Shown piece by piece: positions 1 to 9,624 of a stretch of DNA of 64,000 nucleotides. The translations under genes were made by a program, and so were the position numbers. The stretch's first letter is position 1, and each line of letters starts with the position of its first letter. The notes under the pieces were generated by a model. The model had not been told where the DNA came from, ran no database searches, and worked only from the letters and a program-made list of their open reading frames with translations. This DNA comes from Emcibacter sp. GTDB lineage: Bacteria > Pseudomonadota > Alphaproteobacteria > Sphingomonadales > Emcibacteraceae. The DNA is taken from assembly GCA_021647465.1 (NCBI GenBank), contig JAKIUQ010000002.1:186001-250000 (forward strand). The letters are read 5' to 3'.

Positions 1-1412
1 GCGGCTTCTATGGTGGCGTTCAGGGCGAGCAGGTTTGTTTGCTCTGCAATATCATTGATCAGGCTGACGACTTCTGAAATATTTTGTGAGGCCTGTTCCA
101 GATCCTGCATTGTTTTGGTGGTGTTTTGTGCCACATTCAGAGCATCCTGTGCGACCTGATTGGATTTTTCCATCTGCGCGGATATTTCCTGTATGGATGC
201 CGTCATCTCTTCGGTGGCGCTGGCGACAGTCTGCACATTATGTGACATTTCGTCTGCCACATTCTCTACTTCTGTTGATTGAGCGTTAATATCCGATGCC
301 GTTGATGTCATACTCTGGGCTGTGCTTTCCAATTCATTGGACGCAGAGGATACAAATGAGAGAACCTGACCAATTTTTTCTTCGAATGTCGCCACCAGGT
401 TTTTCATGGCTGCCGTCGTCTCTGCGACCTTTCTGCTTTCTTCCTGTTCTATTAAATGGATTGCCTCCCGTTTTTCTTCTTCTTGCTTGAGGCGGATATC
501 TTTTTCTTTTTGCTGTGTGATTTCGGTCTGTTTAATTTTTTCCCGCATTTTTACGGCCTCTTTCAGGCTATTCTGCAGGCTGGATAACCCAACGGCCATT
601 TGGCCAATTTCCGTATTATCAGGATAGCTTTGAATTTCTTTGTCCAAATCATTACTTTCAAGGCTTTTTATAGAATCCGTCATATGTTTGACCGGTGTAA
701 TGATTGAAAGCGTTATGAAATAAGCGGCGATACCAACAATAGTTAAAATAACCAAAGATAGAATTGAGATAAAGGCGATTGCGGCATTTTCAGCATCTTC
801 CACAAAGATAATAGCCTCTTTGGTGAAAATCTCGATTTTTGTGAGCGCTTTCGTTAATTCCTGATCAATATTATCTTCCAGCAGCATAATATTGTGAACC
901 ATAGCTTTGTCTGGTTTAATGTTATTTTTGTCTATTTCATTTAAAATTTCCAGGGCGGAGGTTTCATATGTTTTATGCTCGGCTTCTATTTTTTGAAATG
1001 TTTTGAGCAAGGCAGAAAATTCTATTCTTGCTATTTCACTATGGGTGTTTTCCGAGAATTCAGATAATTTCTCTTCTGCTTTTTTGATGTCTTGATCCAC
1101 GATATGGGACAGTTCGGTAAATTTAGTGACCGTTTCCCGAAAATAGACAGCCGCCTGTGGATCAGTGCTTAATTCAGTTGATTGGTAAAGCGCCCTTTCA
1201 AATAAAACGGCCTGCTCGAGCTGTTGAAATGTTATCTGCGATATAAGGGCTGTCAACGGTATGTCCTGATCGGTGATATCTTTGATTTTCTCGCTTATAC
1301 TGTTAAGTTGATAGAGCATGATAGAAGACAACATGATGATCCCGATCAGGGAAATAACTACCATGGAAATAATGCGATGGGAGAATCGTAACCTGTATAA
1401 TAACTCAAACAT
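1..1412 (-). CDS. methyl-accepting chemotaxis protein (3' end outside window)
   Basis: This is a membrane chemoreceptor that would signal to CheA/CheW and set flagellar bias. Read on the minus strand from an ATG at 1412, it opens with a short cytoplasmic tail and a transmembrane helix at about residues 12-32. A helical periplasmic sensing region of about 180 residues follows, then a second membrane helix near 211-235 (rich in I, V, L) and a HAMP-like linker. Next comes the long coiled-coil signalling domain with VASATEEMTASIQEIS. The window edge falls at the hairpin tip, where EQTNLLALNATIEA, the hallmark of the MCP family, can be read. The ligand cannot be inferred. About 228 AT-rich bases separate it from divergent recQ. 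The C-terminal half of the signalling domain is missing because of the window, not because of damage. Confidence 0.93.
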   Translation of the reverse strand, partial: MFELLYRLRFSHRIISMVVISLIGIIMLSSIMLYQLNSISEKIKDITDQDIPLTALISQITFQQLEQAVLFERALYQSTELSTDPQAAVYFRETVTKFTELSHIVDQDIKKAEEKLSEFSENTHSEIARIEFSALLKTFQKIEAEHKTYETSALEILNEIDKNNIKPDKAMVHNIMLLEDNIDQELTKALTKIEIFTKEAIIFVEDAENAAIAFISILSLVILTIVGIAAYFITLSIITPVKHMTDSIKSLESNDLDKEIQSYPDNTEIGQMAVGLSSLQNSLKEAVKMREKIKQTEITQQKEKDIRLKQEEEKREAIHLIEQEESRKVAETTAAMKNLVATFEEKIGQVLSFVSSASNELESTAQSMTSTASDINAQSTEVENVADEMSHNVQTVASATEEMTASIQEISAQMEKSNQVAQDALNVAQNTTKTMQDLEQASQNISEVVSLINDIAEQTNLLALNATIEA

Positions 1413-1640
1413 TTTTAACACCCTTTACTATTTTGATTGATCACCGTTACTCGCCTGAATATACGACCTGACAAGTTAAAAAATGATTAAAATGATGATA
1501 GTGATGAAAATGATTTGGTCAATGAAATAATTATATTTCTGGATCAAAATTTTGGAAAAATAAATTTTCAAGTGAAGGGGGGTTTATGATAGAAAGATAC
1601 TGGAATACTATAATAGTCTATTGGCATAAACTCAGGGGAC

Positions 1641-3470
1641 ATGATGCATCAATTTTCTGCAAATGAGCTGTTAAAAAATATCTTTGGTTATGATAAATTT
1701 CGGGGGGAGCAGTCCGAAATTATAGCAGACTTCGCGGCGGGAAAAAATATCCTTACCGTTATGCCGACAGGGGCGGGTAAGTCCCTTTGCTTTCAAATAC
1801 CGGCCTTAATGAAGCCGGGGCTTACCATTGTTGTATCACCGCTAATTTCCCTTATGCAAAATCAGGTTGAAGCCTTGAAAATACTCGGTGTTGATGCCGC
1901 GACTATCAATTCGAGTAATTCCCACGAAGATAACCGTGATATCTGGCACAGAATGAAAACGGGCACATTGAGATTACTATATCTGTCTCCTGAGAAATTA
2001 TTGACGGAGCGAATGCTGGCCGTTATCGAGGGCTTAAGTGTAAATTATTTCGCGATTGATGAAGCCCATTGTGTATCGCAGTGGGGCGCGGCATTTCGCC
2101 CGGAATACGAAGGGCTGTCGCATCTGCATAAAAGATTTCCTGACATTCCGATCATTGCCCTGACGGCCACGGCTGATCAGGCTACCCGTACGCAGATATG
2201 TGAAAAAATATTCTCCCGGAATGTAAAAACTTATCTTGCCGGTTTTGACCGGCCGAATATCAATTTAAATGTGGAAATTAAAAACGGCTGGAAACAGCAG
2301 TTGTTACAGTTTTTACAGGGCCGTCAGAATGGCGGCGGCATCCCCAAGGAGAATGGCATTGTCTATTGTCTTTCCCGCAAGAAAACACAGGAGGCGACAG
2401 AGGCGCTGGTTAACAAAGGGTATAACGCACTGGCCTATCATGCCGGCATGTCCGGTGATCAGAGAGAAGATAATCTGAACCGCTTTATGACAGAGCCGGA
2501 TTTGATTATGGTGGCAACCATTGCTTTTGGGATGGGTATTGACAAGCCGGATATTCGTTTTGTGTTTCATACCGATTTGCCGGCATCCCCCGAGGCCTAT
2601 TATCAGGAGATTGGCCGGGCCGGACGTGATGGAAAGCCGGCCATCGCCCATATGTTATATGGTATGGATGATATTCGTATGCGGCGTATGTTCATTGATC
2701 AGGAAAAATCGTCCGATGACCATAAAAACCGTGGTCATCAGCGGTTAAATGCCTTGCTTGCTTACGCCGAAGCCCCGGAATGCCGCCGTGTTTCCCTGCT
2801 GCATTATTTCGGGGATGACGTAAAATTTACCAAATGCGGCAATTGTGATCTATGTGACAATCCGCGAGAGACCGTTGAAGCCACAGAAACAGCTCAGAAA
2901 TTTATCTCCGCCATCAATCAAACCGGACAAAATTTTGGCGTGGGCCATATCGTCGATATTCTAACCGGCAAAAAAACTGATCGCATGCGTCAGCTTGATC
3001 ATGCGCGTTTATCCACATATGGCACGGGCAAAGATTTGGCTATTGCCGAATGGAAATCATTGGTGCGGCAATTGATGGCGCGAGGTTTTATCGTGTCTGA
3101 CATGGAGTATGGTTCTTTAAAAATTACGGATCATGGTTTTCAACTGCTCAAAGGTGAGGCGGCCTTTAGATATCGCCCGGATGCGAAGTTAAAAAAGCTG
3201 AAGCGCCAAACAAAAAACAGTGATAAATCCATTCCAGATTTGCCAGAGGCGGCAGAGACGTTACTTCAGGCCCTTAAAATTCTTCGGTCCGAAATTGCCA
3301 AAGAACGATCCGTACCGGCTTATATTATTTTCAGGGACAAGAGCCTCATTGATATGGCATTGAACAAGCCCATAACCCTTGATCAGTTCGGGGATGTTTT
3401 TGGGGTTGGTGCGCGCAAATTAAAAGAATTTGGCGCGCGGTTTATGAATGTTATCAGGGAAAATTCTTGA
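1641..3470 (+). CDS. recQ: ATP-dependent DNA helicase RecQ
   Basis: RecQ is a 3'-5' superfamily 2 helicase acting in recombination and stalled-fork repair. The 609-residue protein has Walker A TGAGKS at 43-48, a DEAH box at 140-143 (IDEAHCVSQWG) and the second RecA-like lobe with QEIGRAGRDG. A four-cysteine zinc site lies around residues 380-405 (ending CGNCDLC), followed by a winged-helix RQC region and a C-terminal HRDC domain from about 530. This is the full RecQ-RQC-HRDC layout at the usual length. Two ATGs are adjacent (1641 and 1644). The AGGGG at 1634-1638 gives a 2-base spacer to the first and 5 to the second, so 1644 may be the real start. It appears to be transcribed alone. Confidence 0.97.
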   Translation: MMHQFSANELLKNIFGYDKFRGEQSEIIADFAAGKNILTVMPTGAGKSLCFQIPALMKPGLTIVVSPLISLMQNQVEALKILGVDAATINSSNSHEDNRDIWHRMKTGTLRLLYLSPEKLLTERMLAVIEGLSVNYFAIDEAHCVSQWGAAFRPEYEGLSHLHKRFPDIPIIALTATADQATRTQICEKIFSRNVKTYLAGFDRPNINLNVEIKNGWKQQLLQFLQGRQNGGGIPKENGIVYCLSRKKTQEATEALVNKGYNALAYHAGMSGDQREDNLNRFMTEPDLIMVATIAFGMGIDKPDIRFVFHTDLPASPEAYYQEIGRAGRDGKPAIAHMLYGMDDIRMRRMFIDQEKSSDDHKNRGHQRLNALLAYAEAPECRRVSLLHYFGDDVKFTKCGNCDLCDNPRETVEATETAQKFISAINQTGQNFGVGHIVDILTGKKTDRMRQLDHARLSTYGTGKDLAIAEWKSLVRQLMARGFIVSDMEYGSLKITDHGFQLLKGEAAFRYRPDAKLKKLKRQTKNSDKSIPDLPEAAETLLQALKILRSEIAKERSVPAYIIFRDKSLIDMALNKPITLDQFGDVFGVGARKLKEFGARFMNVIRENS

Positions 3471-3626
3471 AATATTCAACAGGGGTACAGGCAACTTTAA
3501 GTGGCAAGTATTTATACCGATTTTTATGAATATACTTGTGAAATTCCTTAAGTTGATTAATATGTTTTTAATGAAAACAAGATACGACAATCAGGCTATA
3601 ATTTTTTATAACATTACAGGATAAAC

Positions 3627-4385
3627 ATGATGAATAAATTTTTCATTGCCGCTACGGCAACCATATTACTTTCTTCAGGCGCGGCATATGCTTCTGGCGC
3701 GGACAAGGCCCAATGGGGTTATACCGGCAAGGGCGGCCCGGAACATTGGGGAAGCCTGTCACCTGAATTTGCCACATGCAGCACCGGCAAAGAACAATCA
3801 CCGATTGATGTTCCAAACGCTGAAGGCGGCGCGGTAAAGACAAATTATAACGATACAAAAATGAATGTCGTGAATAATGGTCACACGATCCAGCTTAATT
3901 ATGCCGCAGGAAGCACATTGCAATCTGAGGGCGCAGAATATGATCTGTTGCAATTCCATTTCCATTCCCCAAGCGAGCATACTCTTGAGGGTAAAAGCTT
4001 CCCGTTGGAAGTTCATTTTGTTCATAAGGCCCAAAACGGCACCTTGGCCGTTGTTGGCGTGATGTTTGAAGAAGGTGCTGAAAATGCGGAACTGGCAAAA
4101 ATCTGGAAAAATATGCCAGAAAAAGCCAATGAGGTTATCACATCGGATGTCACGGTAAATGCCGGAAATCTGCTGCCTGTGGATCAAACTGTAATCAGAT
4201 ATGCGGGATCCTTAACCACGCCGCCTTGTTCTGAAGGTGTTAAATGGCATGTGATGACATCACCGATCGAAGTTTCGAAAGAACAGGTCGAGAAATTTCT
4301 ATCAACAGTTCCGGCCAATAACCGGCCGCTCCAGCCGTTGAATGACCGGAGTTTTAAGGCCCCTGAGCATAAGCATAGCCATTAA
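3627..4385 (+). CDS. cah: alpha-class carbonic anhydrase, periplasmic
   Basis: This enzyme interconverts CO2 and bicarbonate with a zinc ion. A signal peptide (about residues 1-23, ending AAYASG) sends it to the periplasm. The three zinc histidines of the alpha class are visible as FHFH (H111 and H113) and EVH (H130), and the conserved TPPCSEGVKWHV block follows near 212-224. The 252-residue length is normal for bacterial alpha enzymes. An AGGAT lies 5' of two consecutive ATGs. The protein ends in a histidine-rich tail, HKHSH, which could bind metal but may have no function. It is a single gene between recQ and a strong hairpin shared with the convergent downstream gene. Confidence 0.96.
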   Translation: MMNKFFIAATATILLSSGAAYASGADKAQWGYTGKGGPEHWGSLSPEFATCSTGKEQSPIDVPNAEGGAVKTNYNDTKMNVVNNGHTIQLNYAAGSTLQSEGAEYDLLQFHFHSPSEHTLEGKSFPLEVHFVHKAQNGTLAVVGVMFEEGAENAELAKIWKNMPEKANEVITSDVTVNAGNLLPVDQTVIRYAGSLTTPPCSEGVKWHVMTSPIEVSKEQVEKFLSTVPANNRPLQPLNDRSFKAPEHKHSH

Positions 4386-4413
4386 AACCCCAAGTCTTTA
4401 AACCAACCATTTT

Positions 4414-4460
4414 AAGAGCATGAAGTCATGATATTATTATATCTCCTTCATGCTCTTTTT
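4414..4460. terminator. bidirectional terminator between cah and the CvfB-like gene
   Basis: A perfect 12-base inverted repeat (AAGAGCATGAAG at 4414-4425 and its complement at 4446-4457) is followed by a T run on the plus strand. The right arm covers the last codons and the stop of the minus-strand gene, so one hairpin serves two convergent genes. Confidence 0.85.
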
Positions 4461-5305
4461 AGTTTGATCAAACCGCCCTCAAGGGTAATGCGGCGGGATT
4501 TATAGAGTTTGCCGATGGCTTTTTTATAGTTGGACTTGCTCACATGAAAAGCCGCATTTATGTCCTCGGGCGAACTTTTGTCCGTCAGACTGGATTGCCC
4601 GCCATTCGTTTCGAGGTAAGCAACAATTATTTCTGTCAGTTCATCGCGCATTCCGGGACCGACCTTCTGCAGGGTCAGGTTGATGCGCATATCTTGCCGA
4701 AGTTCCCCGATATAACCCGTAACCTTGTCGCCGATTTTGATGGGGCGGGTAATCTCGTTATTATGGATCAGGCCAAGATGACTGCCGTTGATCACGGCTT
4801 TATAGCCAAGGTCACTGCGGCTTGCGATCAATAGCTCCACTTCTTGCTGTGCCTTGAAATCCCCCTCATTCTGTTCGTTCAAATGCCGGCTGAGCAGGGA
4901 ACTTGCGGCTATTCGGCCCGTAACATCAAGATAAAGATAAACCACGTAAGACCGCCCCACATCCATGGGAACGCGCTGTTCTTTAAAGGGCGCCAAAAGA
5001 TCTTTCATCAGACCCCAATCCAGAAAGGAGCCAAATTCGCTTTTCTCTACAACAGGCAGATACGCGCATTGGCCTACTTCGGCGGCGGGAATGATGGTGG
5101 TGGCAATGGGCCGGTCTTCTGAATCCAGATACAGGAAAATAGTCAGCCGCGCGCCAATTTCCCATGCCGCCTTATCTTCTGGCAGGTAACGTTCAGGCAG
5201 CAGAATTTCTTCCTGACATAGATCGTCTATATTTTGTCCAAGATAGACACCAAAGTCCACATGTTTCAGGACGACCAAAGAATGGGTTTTGCCAATTTCA
5301 AGCAT
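4448..5305 (-). CDS. CvfB-like S1-domain RNA-binding protein
   Basis: The 285-residue protein matches the CvfB/YitL layout as I know it: repeated S1-like OB folds followed by a C-terminal winged helix. Visible markers are the N-terminal LVVLKHVDFGVYLG strand pattern, the second unit containing FLDWGLMKDLLAPFKEQ, the third S1-like unit (GYKAVINGSHLGLIH), and the terminal helix-turn-helix ending in KAIGKLYKSRRI. Family members are cytoplasmic and bind RNA; their precise role is poorly defined and was linked to virulence-factor expression in staphylococci. The stop lies inside the shared terminator hairpin. The family call is fairly safe; the function is not. Confidence 0.85.
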   Translation of the reverse strand: MLEIGKTHSLVVLKHVDFGVYLGQNIDDLCQEEILLPERYLPEDKAAWEIGARLTIFLYLDSEDRPIATTIIPAAEVGQCAYLPVVEKSEFGSFLDWGLMKDLLAPFKEQRVPMDVGRSYVVYLYLDVTGRIAASSLLSRHLNEQNEGDFKAQQEVELLIASRSDLGYKAVINGSHLGLIHNNEITRPIKIGDKVTGYIGELRQDMRINLTLQKVGPGMRDELTEIIVAYLETNGGQSSLTDKSSPEDINAAFHVSKSNYKKAIGKLYKSRRITLEGGLIKLKRA

Positions 5306-5521
5306 CAGATTTTATCACGCCTTAAAGGGATTCATTTCAAAGATATGCTTCTATAGAAAAAAAAGAATATTGTCGATAGCCGCGACAACCGCCACCAATG
5401 GCCTATATTGATTTAATTGGTAATCAGTTGATTTTAAAAGTAAAATTGATAGACTATATTATTCTGAAATTCGCAAAATCTAAGATATGAGATTTTATGA
5501 CAATGGCAAAAGAAAAAAATA

Positions 5522-6160
5522 ATGACCATTAATGAATTTATAGCGGGGTTTCTCGGAGCAAGTGCCATCGAAATGATTGCCTCGGCGGCGGGCTTCATAT
5601 GCGTTTTCCTGCTGATCCGGCGGAATATCTGGTCTTGGGGTTTTGGCCTGTTACAGGTGAGCCTGTTTGTCTGGGTATTTTATCAGAACAAGCTCTATTC
5701 TGATGCTTTACTGCATGTTTTCTATATCGGGTTCCAATTTTACGGCTGGTGGAACTGGATGCATCATAAAGATGCCAAATCCGATCTGATTATTGTGCGG
5801 ACAACGGGCCGTGACATTTTACTCTGGTCCGCGGTCAGCCTATGTGCGGCTGTGATGTTGGGCTATGTGATGGATGAATATACCGATGCGTCTTTTGCCT
5901 ATGCCGATGCTTTTACAACCGCAACCAGTCTTGTCGCTCAATTTCTTCTTACTCGCCGGCATTTGCTGAATTGGCTATTCTGGATTGCGGTGGATATTGT
6001 CGCCATTGTTATTTATTTTCAAAAGGGGCTTTATCCGACATCTTTGCTCTATGTTACCTTTTTGATCATGTGTTGCATCGGTCAATATAGTTGGTGGAAA
6101 CAGTATAAGAGACAAATTCGCGCCTCAGCTCCGGAAGATGCAAACCATAGTCTTGTTTAA
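5522..6160 (+). CDS. pnuC: PnuC-type nicotinamide riboside/mononucleotide transporter
   Basis: PnuC proteins are small inner-membrane facilitators that import vitamin B3 derivatives (nicotinamide riboside) for NAD synthesis. The 212 residues carry about seven hydrophobic helices and the family's signature pattern: a W-Q-rich helix (GFGLLQVSLFVWVF), then KLYSDALLH and the YGWWNW motif. A second W/Y-rich repeat near the end (LYVTFLIMCCIGQYSWWKQY) reflects the internal duplication of the family. No good Shine-Dalgarno is seen, only a purine-rich A run. No NadR-like kinase gene is adjacent. The 216 bases upstream are AT-rich, and I could not identify a riboswitch there. Confidence 0.9.
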   Translation: MTINEFIAGFLGASAIEMIASAAGFICVFLLIRRNIWSWGFGLLQVSLFVWVFYQNKLYSDALLHVFYIGFQFYGWWNWMHHKDAKSDLIIVRTTGRDILLWSAVSLCAAVMLGYVMDEYTDASFAYADAFTTATSLVAQFLLTRRHLLNWLFWIAVDIVAIVIYFQKGLYPTSLLYVTFLIMCCIGQYSWWKQYKRQIRASAPEDANHSLV

Positions 6161-6214
6161 TATATGTTTTTGGGTATAAGCTATGGTCTTAACAAAGAAG
6201 GGTTTTAGCATAAG

Positions 6215-8491
6215 ATGCCAGATAAGAATTTGAAAGAAACTTCCTTGAGATATCACCGGGAGCCGACCCCTGGAAAGCTGGAGATAACCCCGACAACGCC
6301 CCTGTCAAATCAGCGGGATCTGGCACGGGCCTATTCGCCGGGCGTCGCCTTTGCCTGTGAGGCCATCGTGGAAAATCCGGAAGCGGTTAATGAGATGACC
6401 ATTCGCGGTAATCTTGTTGGGGTTGTCACCAACGGTACGGCGGTATTGGGCCTTGGCAATATCGGCCCACTCGCCTCAAAGCCGGTGATGGAAGGGAAGG
6501 CGGTTCTGTTCAAAAAATTTGCAGGCATCAATGTTTTTGATATTGAAATTGATCAGAATGACCCGGAAAAACTCATTGATGTCATCGCGGCGTTAGAGCC
6601 CACATTCGGCGCGATAAACCTGGAGGATATCAAGGCACCGGAATGTTTCATTGTGGAAAAAGCTTTGAAAGAACGCATGAATATTCCGGTATTTCATGAT
6701 GATCAGCACGGCACCGCCATTGTGGTTGGCGCGGCGGTTTATAATGGCCTTCGTATTGTGGATAAAGAAATTTCCGATGTGAAGGTCGTTGCCACGGGCG
6801 GCGGCGCGGCATCCCTTGCCTGCCTTGATTTGCTCGTCAGTATGGGGTTAACCCGCGCCAATGTCAGTCTTGTGGATATTGACGGCGTGGTCTATGAGGG
6901 CCGCACGAAGGGCATGGATCCCTATAAAGAAAAATATGCCATAAAGACGGACAAGCGCACTTTGGCGGATGTCATTGACGGGGCTGATATTTTCCTTGGA
7001 CTTTCGGCCCCGGGCATATTGAAGCCGGATATGGTCGGGCGTATGGCGGCGAAGCCGTTCATTCTGGCTCTGGCCAATCCAACGCCGGAAATATTACCGG
7101 AAGATGTCCGCAAAGTGCGCAGTGACGCCATCATTGCCACCGGAAGATCCGATTTCCCCAATCAGGTCAATAATGTGTTGTGTTTTCCATTTCTCTTCAG
7201 GGGGGCGCTTGACGTGGGGGCCACCACCATTAACGAAGAAATGAAACATGCCTGCGTTAAGGCGATTGCCGATTTGGCTTTTAAGGAATCTTCGGAACAG
7301 GTGGCGAATGCCTATCAGGGCGAAGTGCTGAAATTTGGCCCGGAATATATCATTCCAAAACCGCTTGACCCGCGCCTTATTCTCGAAATTGCCCCTGCCG
7401 TCGCGCAGGCTGCCATGGATAGCGGCGTTGCAAAGCGGCCTTTGAAGGATATTGAAGCTTATAAAGAAAAACTGAGCAGCTTTGTGTTTAAATCCAGCAT
7501 TCTGCTCCAGCCTGTGATTGAACAAGCCAAGAAAAAACCCAAGCGCATTATTTTTGCCGAGGGGGAGAATGAAACTGTTCTGCTTGCCGTTCAGGCATTG
7601 GCGGATGAAAAAATGGGTCTGCCAACCCTTGTCGGGCGGCCTGTAGTGGTCGAACAGAAAATCGAAAAACTTGGACTGCGGCTGGTTAAAGGCCGGGATT
7701 ATGACCTGATTAATCCGCAAAAGGACGACAGATACCGGCTTTATTGGCAGAAATATCATGATCTGGTTTGTCGGCGCGGGGTATCAAAAGAAGCCGCCCG
7801 AACCATTGTGCGGACCAATACCACGGTAATTGCCGCCCTGGCCCTGCGGATGGGCGATGCAGATGCCATGATTTGCGGGACATACGGGCGATTTGATTTT
7901 CATGTAAAATATATTATCGATATTATTGGCCAGAAAAATGCCAACCATAAATTATCGACAGTCAGCACATTAATTCTGCCGCGCAGGACTATTTTCCTTG
8001 CCGATGCCTTTATGACTGTAGACCCGGCCGTGGATCAAATTGTTGAAAATACTTTGGCCGCCGCAGAAAAGGTCAGTCACTTTGGGGTTGAACCCAAGGT
8101 CGCTTTGCTATCCCACTCCAATTTTGGCTCTTCCAATGCGCCGTCAGCCAAGAAAATGCGCAAAGCCGCGGCCATTTTGCGCGATATGCGGCCTGACATG
8201 CAAATTGATGGGGAAATGCATGCGGATTCAGCATTGAAAGAGGTTATCAGAGACAGAATGGTATCCGACAGTCGGCTGACGGGCTCGGCAAATCTGTTCA
8301 TATTCCCTAATCTTGATGCGGCCAATATCTGCACGAATATGCTGAGGACTATTGATAATGGCCTGTTGGTTGGCCCGATCTTGCTCGGGACGGCGCAGCC
8401 GGCGCATATTGTCACCCCGTCTGCCACGGCCAAGGGCATATTTAACGTATCCGCCATTGCGCTTGCCGATGCGTCAAAAGTGGAGGTTTAA
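6215..8491 (+). CDS. maeB: NADP-dependent malic enzyme (malic enzyme-PTA fusion)
   Basis: This enzyme oxidatively decarboxylates malate to pyruvate and makes NADPH. The 758-residue length is typical of the MaeB class, in which a malic enzyme (about 1-430) is fused to a phosphotransacetylase-like domain (about 430-758) that generally acts as a regulatory module. Visible markers are SPGVAFACEAI near the start, FHDDQHGTAIVVGAA near 160-175, and the nucleotide-binding VVATGGGAASLACLDLL. In the PTA-like half, IIFAEGENETVLLAVQ and GPILLGTAQPAHIVTPSA can be read. A weak AAGAAGGG lies upstream of the ATG. The gene converges with a small minus-strand gene 9 bases away, with no obvious terminator. Confidence 0.96.
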   Translation: MPDKNLKETSLRYHREPTPGKLEITPTTPLSNQRDLARAYSPGVAFACEAIVENPEAVNEMTIRGNLVGVVTNGTAVLGLGNIGPLASKPVMEGKAVLFKKFAGINVFDIEIDQNDPEKLIDVIAALEPTFGAINLEDIKAPECFIVEKALKERMNIPVFHDDQHGTAIVVGAAVYNGLRIVDKEISDVKVVATGGGAASLACLDLLVSMGLTRANVSLVDIDGVVYEGRTKGMDPYKEKYAIKTDKRTLADVIDGADIFLGLSAPGILKPDMVGRMAAKPFILALANPTPEILPEDVRKVRSDAIIATGRSDFPNQVNNVLCFPFLFRGALDVGATTINEEMKHACVKAIADLAFKESSEQVANAYQGEVLKFGPEYIIPKPLDPRLILEIAPAVAQAAMDSGVAKRPLKDIEAYKEKLSSFVFKSSILLQPVIEQAKKKPKRIIFAEGENETVLLAVQALADEKMGLPTLVGRPVVVEQKIEKLGLRLVKGRDYDLINPQKDDRYRLYWQKYHDLVCRRGVSKEAARTIVRTNTTVIAALALRMGDADAMICGTYGRFDFHVKYIIDIIGQKNANHKLSTVSTLILPRRTIFLADAFMTVDPAVDQIVENTLAAAEKVSHFGVEPKVALLSHSNFGSSNAPSAKKMRKAAAILRDMRPDMQIDGEMHADSALKEVIRDRMVSDSRLTGSANLFIFPNLDAANICTNMLRTIDNGLLVGPILLGTAQPAHIVTPSATAKGIFNVSAIALADASKVEV

Positions 8492-8500
8492 AAAGCCGGT

Positions 8501-8704
8501 TTATCGGGCGGGAAAGTCAATGCCTGACAGAGTGAATTGATGACGGATTAAAACCAAAAGTGAGATAAGGCCAAGGAAAACAAGGCCGTTCCACGGCACA
8601 TGCCATGATTTGCCCAGCTCTTTTGGCTTGCGCGCCTTATAAAGCGAAAAGCCGGAAATAATGGTTATGATGATCATAAGGATATAGGTAAGCATTTGAT
8701 CCAT
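8501..8704 (-). CDS. small two-helix membrane protein, unknown
   Basis: I do not recognise this 67-residue protein. It has two hydrophobic segments, about 4-20 (LTYILMIIITIISGFSL) and 43-58 (LVFLGLISLLVLI). A positively charged loop separates them (KARKPKELGKSW), which predicts a hairpin in the inner membrane with the loop in the cytoplasm. The clear helix-loop-helix pattern and the tight fit between maeB and the next minus-strand gene favour a real gene. A methionine at residue 4 is an alternative start. The ribosome binding site is weak. It is 57 bases downstream of the beta-barrel gene on the same strand and may be co-transcribed with it. Confidence 0.6.
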   Translation of the reverse strand: MDQMLTYILMIIITIISGFSLYKARKPKELGKSWHVPWNGLVFLGLISLLVLIRHQFTLSGIDFPAR

Positions 8705-8761
8705 AAAGCATCAGATAAGCTCTTTTTAACAGAAAATCAATATAGAGGGCCTGATAATACC

Positions 8762-9427
8762 CTAGAATTGAACCTGCAAGGTTGCAAAACCGCCGCTGCT
8801 GTTGATATAGGACTGATTAAGATTGTCATATTGGATATCCTCAATGATACGATATTGATACGCATTCAGAGATATTTGAACAGCCTCATTGAGGGTAAAA
8901 TTCGCGCTGCAGCCCAATTGATGTTCAAAATTCCAGCGGTTTCTTTGGGACAAGTCAACGGTGAGCTGCCGAAAGCTGCTGATTTTGCCGTTGAGGTGAA
9001 TGGTCCAGCTCTTTTGCTGAAAGATCGGCCAATTCACTAATCCGGTAAAGCCAAAGCCTGTGAGAAATTCTTTTTTCTGGAATTGCAGAGCGGGAGCTAA
9101 GGTGGTAAATATATTATGGCCTCTAAGGGCATATATATTTCCTGAAAAGATCAGTATTTTATTATAGGGCAGATATATTCCTGCCCGCGCTTTAAATAAA
9201 CCTATCTTGGCATGTTCATATAGGAAATCATTGATTTTGGGTCTGGTTTCCTGAAGTCGGGGCGTATGGCTTTCCTTAACCATGGGCAAATTATATATTT
9301 GAATTTGCGCAGACAGGCTGTGGCTTGGGGAAACGCCCAAGATTAAAAAGGCAGCGGCGATGACAAGAAACCCAGTGTGGAAAAAGCTGGATTTATATTC
9401 TTTGGATATGTTCAAAACCTGAGCCAT
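8762..9427 (-). CDS. exported protein, probable outer-membrane beta-barrel, unknown
   Basis: I do not recognise this 221-residue protein. An N-terminal basic region and a hydrophobic stretch (about 18-40, ending SHSLSAQ) look like a signal peptide. The rest alternates polar and hydrophobic residues in short strands, as in LFKARAGIYLPYNKILIFSGNI, cut here at the signal's end, and closes with ATLQVQF, whose terminal phenylalanine resembles the sorting signal of outer-membrane barrels. About 10-12 strands seem possible. The function is unknown; a small porin or surface protein is the simplest reading. It is transcribed away from ctaA and may share a transcript with the small membrane gene downstream. 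Confidence 0.65.
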   Translation of the reverse strand: MAQVLNISKEYKSSFFHTGFLVIAAAFLILGVSPSHSLSAQIQIYNLPMVKESHTPRLQETRPKINDFLYEHAKIGLFKARAGIYLPYNKILIFSGNIYALRGHNIFTTLAPALQFQKKEFLTGFGFTGLVNWPIFQQKSWTIHLNGKISSFRQLTVDLSQRNRWNFEHQLGCSANFTLNEAVQISLNAYQYRIIEDIQYDNLNQSYINSSGGFATLQVQF

Positions 9428-9624
9428 AGAGGAATGTTAGTTGTGAAGCGTTAAGATATTCTAATAAAGCTTTAAAAATTTTCATTAATTTTTATGAGAA
9501 ATTAATGATCTGCTAACCATGATTTTTCAACAGTGAGAAAAAAACATTTATCTCAATATTTTTTCGGTTAAGATAGCGCATTGAACTCAAAATCTGGATT
9601 AAATGGGGTGATATTAGGTGATGT

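Noticed and set aside
86..627. Plus-strand frames at the left edge
   Set aside because: They are antisense to a clearly coding chemoreceptor.
5493..5530. 11-codon leader peptide before pnuC
   Set aside because: A short frame overlaps the pnuC start, but without regulatory codons or a hairpin there is no reason to call it a leader.
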